A DNA stretch of 19,246 bases from JBBDIK01 sp964640385 (GTDB taxonomy: Bacteria; Actinomycetota; UBA4738; JBBDHU01), in NCBI GenBank assembly GCA_964640385.1, contig CAZXFL010000028.1, forward strand, positions 1 to 19,246. Reading direction: 5' to 3'. Of this stretch, positions 14,354 through 19,246 are shown piece by piece; positions within the stretch are counted from its first letter, which is position 1, and each line of letters opens with the position of its first letter. The notes beneath the pieces are model-generated. The model ran no database searches. It was not told where the DNA came from and saw only the letters and a list, made by a program, of their open reading frames with translations. Both the position numbers and the translations under genes were made by a program.

Positions 14354-14907
14354 ATGGGTCGGAGGCTACCCGATCAACAAGCCGAGCTTGACCGGAAGCT
14401 GGAGAATGGCCTACCCTCTCCGCTGATACGTATCGCTCGCCTCGCCATCCTGTTCGCCCTGGCCCTCGGGCTCCTCATCGAAACTGCGCCCGTCAGCGCG
14501 CACCTGGTCAAGGCGTCCGCCAACGGGACCGTCACCGGGTCGAGCCCTAACGGCCCGACCCTGGTCATCGATGTCAAGCTGCACATCAAGAACAAGGCAC
14601 GGAAGAGGCGGGATATCGGATGTGACTTCACCGTCCGGCGGAACGGCGACGACCTATTCGTCGGCAGCGGCTTCGCCGGGGCCGTCATCCGAGGGCGCCG
14701 GAGCAAAGACATCAACACGGAGGTCGTCTGGCTGACCCCGTCTCCCGCGCCCGGGGGTTACTCCATCGAGATCGACNNNNNNNNNNNNNNNNNNNNNNNN
14801 NNNNNNNNNNNNNNNNNNNNNNNNNNNNNNNNNNNNNNNNNNNNNNNNNNNNNNNNNNNNNNNNNNNNNNNNNNNNCATCGAGATCGACCACTGCCACAC
14901 GTACTAA
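14354..14907 (+). CDS. Small secreted protein of unknown function, crossed by a scaffold gap
   Basis: The ATG at 14354 opens a basic N-terminus followed by the signal-like RIARLAILFALALGLLIETAPVSA and then about 90 residues of beta-rich sequence (GPTLVIDVKLHIKNKARKRRDIGCDFTVRRNGDDLFVG). The pattern suggests one Ig-like or FxLYD-like domain, unassigned. The 100-N gap interrupts the last codons. Both sides of the gap carry the same 13 bases (CATCGAGATCGAC), so the contigs probably overlap. If collapsed, the frame continues as GGYSIEIDHCHTY and stops at 14905-14907, giving about 146 residues and a second Cys able to pair with the one in DIGCDF. Taken literally, the N run shifts the frame. Confidence 0.65.
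14777..14876. other. Scaffold gap (100 N)
   Basis: Exactly 100 N, the usual size for a gap of unknown length. The 13 bases on its left (14764-14776) and on its right (14877-14889) are the same, which suggests that the contigs overlap and little or no sequence is missing. Confidence 0.95.
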
Positions 14908-14957
14908 CGCGTGGGGTAGAGAAACTCGATTACTGCTCGTCTTCACGACGTTCATGG

Positions 14958-15001
14958 GTTTCCTACACCGTGTGCGGAAGTTCGATCCTTCCCGGGGGCA
15001 C
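14958..15001 (+). repeat. tRNA-Arg 3' half, copy 5
   Basis: GTTTCCTACACCGTGTGCGG and the rest through GGGGGCAC match the intact tRNAs over 44 bases, with one anticodon-loop change (A to C) and the C-type T-loop of the second tRNA. The acceptor strand is full length, unlike that tRNA. It lies 50 bases after the stop of the small secreted protein and opens the MerR unit. Confidence 0.95.
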
Positions 15002-15033
15002 ATCCAGGAATGAGCGCCGTCTGGGCCCGGCGC

Positions 15034-15064
15034 TTGACTCTTACCCGCGGGAGGGTCCTACACT
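15034..15064 (+). promoter_or_regulatory. MerR-type promoter with 19-base spacer
   Basis: TTGACT (15034-15039) and TACACT (15059-15064) are separated by 19 bases rather than the usual 17, the hallmark of promoters twisted open by MerR-family regulators. The spacer contains the dyad ACCC-GCGGGA-GGGT. The GTG start follows six bases after the -10 box, so the transcript should be leaderless. Confidence 0.7.
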
Positions 15065-15070
15065 CGGGCC

Positions 15071-15877
15071 GTGGACGAGGAAATGTCGGAAGAACTACAG
15101 ATCGGCCGCTTTGCCGAGCTAGTCGGGCTCAGCGTTCCACAGCTGCGGCGGTACGACAGGTTGCAGCTCTTGGCGCCGGTCGGCCGGTCCCCGGAGTCAG
15201 GCTACCGCTACTACAGCCGACAGCAGACAGGCGCGGCACGCGTCATCGCGTTGCTGCGCTCGATGGATATGCCACTTGCTGACATCCGGCGCGTCCTGAG
15301 CGGGCCAGAACAGCCCGAGCTTGAGCGCCTTTTCCGCGATCACCGAGTTCGCCTGGAGGCTCGGCTCACCGAGGTCCACAGACTCCTCGAGGCTGTGGAC
15401 GACGTCCTGTTGGAGGGATCGGTTGTGACAACTCAACCTGAGGTCAAACTGTCGGGTCTGGCTGCGATCATGCCGTACCTACCGGTGAGCGATGTGCAGA
15501 GGTCTGCCACCTACTACCAGGAGGCACTCGGCTTTCGCCTCGCGTGGCGCACCTCGGATTGGCAGCTTGCGGCTATAGGCAGCGGGGAGGTCGAGATCTT
15601 CCTGGTGCCGTGGTCCGGGGAGTCCTCCCCACCTGTCCAGACCTGTTATGTCTACGCCGACGACCCGGACGCGCTCTGCTCGGAGTACGCCACAGCCGGC
15701 GCGGACATCGAGGACCCGACCGCCTCCCGGGAATGGGGGATGCGCGAGTTCGTCGTCCGAGACCCGGATGGACATCGGCTAAGGATCGGACGTGGAGAGA
15801 AGAGACTCCTAGAGATGACGGACCGGTACGTCGTCGAGCCGCCCGGCAAGCTCAGCATCAATGACCGAGAGAAGTAA
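15071..15877 (+). CDS. MerR-family regulator fused to a VOC (glyoxalase/bleomycin-resistance) domain
   Basis: The 268 residues divide in two. Residues 8-115 are a MerR-type winged helix and coiled coil: IGRFAELVGLSVPQLRRYDRLQLLAPVGRSPESGYRYYSRQQ, then a dimer helix through HRLLEAVDDVLL. Residues 130-245 form a VOC domain: IMPYLPVSDVQRSATYYQEALGF, then WGMREFVVRDPDGHRLRIG. VOC domains bind or sequester small toxic molecules or act as metal-dependent lyases, so the fusion may be a one-component drug sensor. The GTG start at 15071 is favoured by the 19-base-spacer promoter; a later ATG (MSEEL) lies four codons in. The gene stands alone between tRNA remnants at 14958 and 15941 and probably regulates itself. 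Confidence 0.88.
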   Translation: MDEEMSEELQIGRFAELVGLSVPQLRRYDRLQLLAPVGRSPESGYRYYSRQQTGAARVIALLRSMDMPLADIRRVLSGPEQPELERLFRDHRVRLEARLTEVHRLLEAVDDVLLEGSVVTTQPEVKLSGLAAIMPYLPVSDVQRSATYYQEALGFRLAWRTSDWQLAAIGSGEVEIFLVPWSGESSPPVQTCYVYADDPDALCSEYATAGADIEDPTASREWGMREFVVRDPDGHRLRIGRGEKRLLEMTDRYVVEPPGKLSINDREK

Positions 15878-15940
15878 CTCGGATCCGGCCCCGGGAGCGA
15901 CGGCGCTCAGATCAGAAGGGCGGTCGGGAGAGGCCGTAGG

Positions 15941-15977
15941 GAGCCGTGTGCGGAAGCTCGATCCTCCCCTGGGGCAC
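15941..15977 (+). repeat. tRNA-Arg 3' half, copy 6 (decayed left end)
   Basis: GAGCCGTGTGCGGAAGCTCG continues through ATCCTCCCC to GGGGCAC. The TTTCC of the anticodon loop is lost and replaced by GTAGG. Substitutions occur in the T-loop and T-stem, so this copy is older or less constrained. It closes the MerR-VOC unit. Confidence 0.88.
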
Positions 15978-16027
15978 CGCTCTTTTCCGTGTTTCGGGTG
16001 AAGGTGCTGGGCGAGTGACGCGTCCTG

Positions 16028-18200
16028 CTAGACCGCCTCTTCGGGGGCATCGCCGGCCGGCGCACTCCCCTTCTCACGCTCCTCACGACGCTCGCTGCGA
16101 GGTCCCCACTGCTCCCGGATGATGTCCCGGAGGACACGCGTGAACGTCGGCGCCAGTTCCCTGCTTTCCGCAACAGTGATGTGGAGCCCATCCTCGAACA
16201 TCCAGAAGTCACCGTCGTTGGTCCTGCACACCCCATCCGTGCAGTAGCGATCCCGCAGGTCTAGCGTGGTCGAGCCGGTGTCTTTGGCGAGCTCGTGCAG
16301 CGTCTCGAAGGTCAGCTCCTGACTCTTCTTCATATCGCTCTTCGGGATCGTGGCGCCACAGGCCGCGGTGTCGGTCTGAGCCACCGAGGTCGAACAGTCC
16401 CTCGGCCTCCATATGGTCCCGTGCACCTCCCGNNNNNNNNNNNNNNNNNNNNNNNNNNNNNNNNNNNNNNNNNNNNNNNNNNNNNNNNNNNNNNNNNNNN
16501 NNNNNNNNNNNNNNNNNNNNNNNNNNNNNNNNCTTGTCCCAGGCCGAAGCGAGGGCGTCGGTGCATCCGCCCCCGTTGAGCGCGTCGCAGAAGCCTCCCG
16601 AATGCGTGTCGAGAGTCAACGGGAGGTCCAGCTTCTCGGACGCGCCGATGAGGGCCTCGCTGTACATGGCGGCGATCGAGTTGCCCACGAGGTACACGTG
16701 GGCGTTCGTCGACGCGACGTTGAACTCGCAGGCCGGCCCGGCATCGGCCGCGCCGACGGCGCCTTGGTCACACTTGAGCTTCGTGGGGGCATGCACGGCT
16801 CCGACCTGGGCCTGCATGTCCGCGACCTCTTCGTTCCCCCAGGAATCGCGGGCACCGGCCGCAAGCCCAAGGGCGGCCGCGGTTGGGATGAGGGTGCACG
16901 CGACCGCGAGCGCGACCACTCGCCAGCCCCTGATCTTCTTGCTGCTGCGGATGGGGCGCTCAAGCCCGATGTAGGAGAGCCACGCCGGAACCAGAGACGC
17001 GACACCGATGGCCACCAGCACCCATGCCGATCCCGGCCAGATGATCGCTCCGAACACGATGAGCGGCCAGTGCCACAGGTACCAGGAGTAGGAGAGGTCA
17101 CCGATCTTGACCATCGGCTTCCACGCCAGGGTCCGTGGCACCGGGGAGGACGCGCGGAACCCCGCCATGATGACGGCCGCGGCGCCGAGGACGGGGATCA
17201 GGACCGCCACACCCGGATAGGTCATCCGGCCCGTGATCGTGAATGCGCCGACCACGATAGCGCAGGCGCCGGCGATGCCGAGCACCGCGGCGACGGCCGG
17301 CCGGATGTGCTTGAGCCTGGAAGCCGCCAGGGCCAAGCCAGCACCGATCGCGAACTCCCACACGCGCGCGATCGACGAGTAGAACGCCCACCGCGGAGAG
17401 ATGGGCAGCGCCCCGAAGGACACGAGGAGGCACAGGAGGAACGACACCGCGCCGACCACGAACAGCATGGACGCCGCGCCCCGCTTCGATGCGCGGAGCG
17501 ATCTCCGACCGACGATCACCTGTTCTTCTCCCCGCCGCCGGCCCCCGCCGACCGGGCGGCCGTGCACGAGCCGGCCGATGATCCAGCTGCCCAGGAGCAG
17601 GGTAGGGAAGACCAAGTAGACCTGCTCCTCCACCGACAGTGTCCACGTGTTCAGGAGCGGGTTCGTCGACGCCGCCGGTGAGAAGTACTGGATCGATTCG
17701 CGGTAGATCACCACGTTCGCGCTGAGGTAGGTCGCTCCCAACCCGGTGGCGGCGGTCGTCTGCTGCGACCCGAAGGAAGATCCGAGGAAGACCGAGAGCC
17801 CCATCACCACGGTGGTGACGAGCGCGAGGGCAGGCAGGATGCGCTTGATGCGGCGCGCGTAGAAGGTGCGGAGCCGGATCGTGCCCGACTTCTCGAGGCC
17901 TCGGAGCAGCATCGCCGTGATGACGAAGCCCGAGATCACGAGGAAGACGTCGACACCGATGAAGCCTCCCGGCACCGGCAGCCCGGCATGGAACGCAACC
18001 ACGAGCAGGACGGCGACCGCTCGAAGGCCCTGGACATCGAGGCGTCGGTGAGCGGAGGGCTCCGGGCGGCGGGGGGCCTCCTGCGGACCGGCGGCCTCCT
18101 GCCCGTTCGGCGGTTGCTCCGGGGTCGGCGACTGCTCCGGGGTCGGCGACTTCTGAAGGACCAGCGCCTCCGGCAGGTCCGGCGCGACCTCGGTGTGCAT
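16028..18200 (-). CDS. OafA/YrhL-type membrane acyltransferase with SGNH domain, crossed by a scaffold gap
   Basis: The protein has a Pro/Gln/Glu-rich cytoplasmic N-tail with SPTPEQ repeated twice. An acyltransferase-3 membrane domain follows: GLRAVAVLLVVAFHAG with the catalytic-type His, GGFIGVDVFLVISGF, RRIKRILPAL, LNTWTLSVEEQVYLVFP and SYSWYLWHWPLIVFGA. About ten helices are expected. The C-terminal external SGNH part starts at VYLVGNSIAAMYSEAL. The 100-N gap falls inside it, and the remainder resumes in another frame as LRDRYCTDGVC and DGLHIT, which supply the Asp and His of the triad. Such enzymes O-acylate surface polysaccharides or lipids. The nucleophile block reads GNS instead of the usual GDS. 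The ATG at 18200 is chosen because sequence further upstream runs into the tRNA remnant. Orientation is opposite to the repeats. Confidence 0.88.
16433..16532. other. Scaffold gap (100 N) inside the acyltransferase gene
   Basis: Exactly 100 N. The flanks show no shared end sequence, so real bases are missing. Their number cannot be told, but must restore the frame between SAWDK on the upstream side and the REVHGTIW segment on the other. Confidence 0.95.
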
Positions 18201-18310
18201 CGCATGAGGATAGCTCGTCGGGCCGGCCCCATCAAAGGCCCGCGCATGAGGCGGAGCGCAGGGCGCCTCGCTCGAGCTCCCGGAGGATCTGCGCGGATCC
18301 TGGCCCACCC

Positions 18311-18349
18311 GTTTCCAAAACCGCGTGTCGGAGGTTCGAAGATCCGGGA
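18311..18349 (+). repeat. tRNA-Arg 3' half, copy 7 (most decayed)
   Basis: GTTTCCAAAACCGCGTGTCG with GAGGTTCGAAGATCCGGGA follows the order of the intact 3' half (loop, anticodon stem, variable region, T-arm, part of the acceptor strand) with many changes. The left flank CACCCG is the same as that of copy 1. Between the acyltransferase start (18200) and the last gene (18558) this is the main recognisable feature. Confidence 0.75.
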
Positions 18350-18453
18350 GGGATGAAGGGCAGGGCCTCCGCAACATGGGTCATCTCGCCGCCCAGTAAC
18401 CGCTGCCAGAGTCTCGGGGCACAGGAGACGAGAAGACCTAGAACACCGCCCAT

Positions 18454-18467
18454 CGGGGGATCCCCCG
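18454..18467. repeat. Perfect 14-base palindrome
   Basis: CGGGGGATCCCCCG reads the same on both strands. It lies 90 bases upstream of the last gene. It could be a dimeric-protein site or chance in GC-rich DNA; there is no T-run to support a terminator. Confidence 0.35.
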
Positions 18468-18557
18468 GCACGCAAGCGGGCGTGGGTCGCCCCGGAATCT
18501 AGCTTGACTCACCGGACCTCGCCTGCGACCATCGCCCGCGACACGACTGGGGGGGTC

Positions 18558-19232
18558 ATGGAACGAAGGACCTATGCACGGTGGGCGGGCCTCGCGCTCT
18601 TGGTTGCCGTGATCTCGGTGATGGTTCTGCACGGTGGGCCTGGAGTCATCGGCGGAACGAGAGCCACCGGCACCAGCGACGTTGCGACGATCACGGAGTT
18701 CTACTCGCACCCCTTGATGCGCGTGTTCTGGTGGCAAGGCGGGATAAGCATCCTCGCGATCATCGCGTTCGCCGTCCTCTTCCGCCGATACGTGCTCTCC
18801 TTCAACCCCTCGCCGACCGTCGCTTCCGTCGTCGACATCGGAACGGCGTTGGCGGTTGCGGCGGCGCCCCTCTACGCCATCTCGTCGGCGCTTCAGTCGG
18901 CGATGACGCAGCTCGTTTCGGCAGGTGCCGCTGACGGTTCAGTGCTGGGGGTGTTCGCCTCGTGGGACTGGATCTACAACAGCATGGCCTACTGGTTCGA
19001 GGCCGGATTCATGGCCGCTTGGGCACTCGCCGCATGGAAGACTCGAAGCCTGCCAGGATGGGTCGCGGTGGTCGGCGGCGTGACGGCGGTGGGCCACCTG
19101 TTCAACTCGCAGGTGCTGCTGTCGCACCTGAGCGACAACCTGACGCTCATCCCCACGGTGTTCTTTTTCGTATGGTTCGTGAGCGCCGGGGTCTATCTCG
19201 TACGCGGGGGCCGCACCGCCGACAGCGCGTAA
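18558..19232 (+). CDS. Six-helix membrane protein of unknown function
   Basis: The 224-residue protein starts at the ATG of MERRTYARWAGLALL, preceded by a GGGGGGG run that may serve as a weak ribosome binding site; an open frame extends 18 codons upstream but looks non-coding. Six hydrophobic segments are seen: WAGLALLVAVISVMVL, ISILAIIAFAVLF, VVDIGTALAVAAAPLYAI, YWFEAGFMAAWALAAW, WVAVVGGVTAVGHLF and LIPTVFFFVWFVSAGVYLV. The charged first turn and the layout recall small DUF4386-like membrane proteins, but I do not recognise the family firmly. It belongs to the unit after the last tRNA remnant; no further repeat is seen before the window ends, so the unit may continue. Confidence 0.7.
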   Translation: MERRTYARWAGLALLVAVISVMVLHGGPGVIGGTRATGTSDVATITEFYSHPLMRVFWWQGGISILAIIAFAVLFRRYVLSFNPSPTVASVVDIGTALAVAAAPLYAISSALQSAMTQLVSAGAADGSVLGVFASWDWIYNSMAYWFEAGFMAAWALAAWKTRSLPGWVAVVGGVTAVGHLFNSQVLLSHLSDNLTLIPTVFFFVWFVSAGVYLVRGGRTADSA

Positions 19233-19246
19233 GGCGCCCTCCGCCC

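Noticed and set aside
4159..18349. The repeats as a CRISPR array
   Set aside because: Repeat length is about 44 bases but the intervals are 0.6-3.6 kb and contain genes, and the repeats are recognisable tRNA halves. No cas genes are present.
1..19246. A recombinase, transposase or integron integrase inside the window
   Set aside because: I looked for tyrosine or serine recombinase motifs in all plausible genes and found none. If the array is mobile, the enzyme must be encoded elsewhere.

Overview
The window is GC-rich and looks like an actinobacterial chromosome segment. A UvrD2-type helicase with an HRDC tail sits at the left edge. The first two GNAT domains at 2451-3941 resemble the tandem GNAT layout of mycothiol synthases. 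Several genes have a TANNNT -10 box 6-7 bases before the start codon, as expected for leaderless mRNAs. Two runs of exactly 100 N (14777-14876, 16433-16532) are scaffold gaps, so this is probably a draft or metagenome assembly. The phylum assignment is inference.

The main structure is a series of partial copies of one tRNA gene. A complete tRNA-Arg(CCT) lies at 4159-4230 and a second, slightly damaged one at 7225-7295. From there to about 18350 the + strand carries further copies of only the 3' half, from the anticodon loop through the discriminator base plus one C: 4992-5035, 5657-5698, 10930-10972, 11663-11690 (decayed), 14958-15001, 15941-15977 and 18311-18349. Upstream there is an isolated 5' half (2185-2214) and a probable inverted 3' half (4029-4058). 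These marks cut the window into units of about 0.6-3.6 kb, most holding one to three unrelated genes. This is what repeated site-specific integration into a tRNA gene leaves behind, with the anticodon loop as crossover point. It resembles an integron or tycheposon in layout, but no recombinase gene is visible in the window.

Layout: (a) 1-2100, UvrD2 on the minus strand; (b) 2185-4058, tRNA 5' half, triple-GNAT gene, inverted 3' half; (c) first array, headed by the tRNA at 4159: DUF2071-like gene, 108-residue protein, TetR regulator divergent from a four-helix membrane protein; (d) second array, headed by the tRNA at 7225: remnant of a nucleotidyltransferase start, broken reductase-family gene, two divergent related lipoproteins, truncated histidine kinase butt-joined to an RTX fragment; then nucleotidyltransferase plus 59-residue partner; then methyltransferase, secreted metallophosphoesterase, TolB-like fragment and small secreted protein; then a MerR-VOC fusion; then an OafA-type acyltransferase; then a membrane protein running to the window end.

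The genes do not form a pathway; they look like cargo. Repeats nearest the first tRNA are identical to it, and distal ones are generally more decayed. Array-specific bases match each repeat to the tRNA at the head of its own array. In two places the stop codon of a cargo gene lies inside the tRNA remnant.
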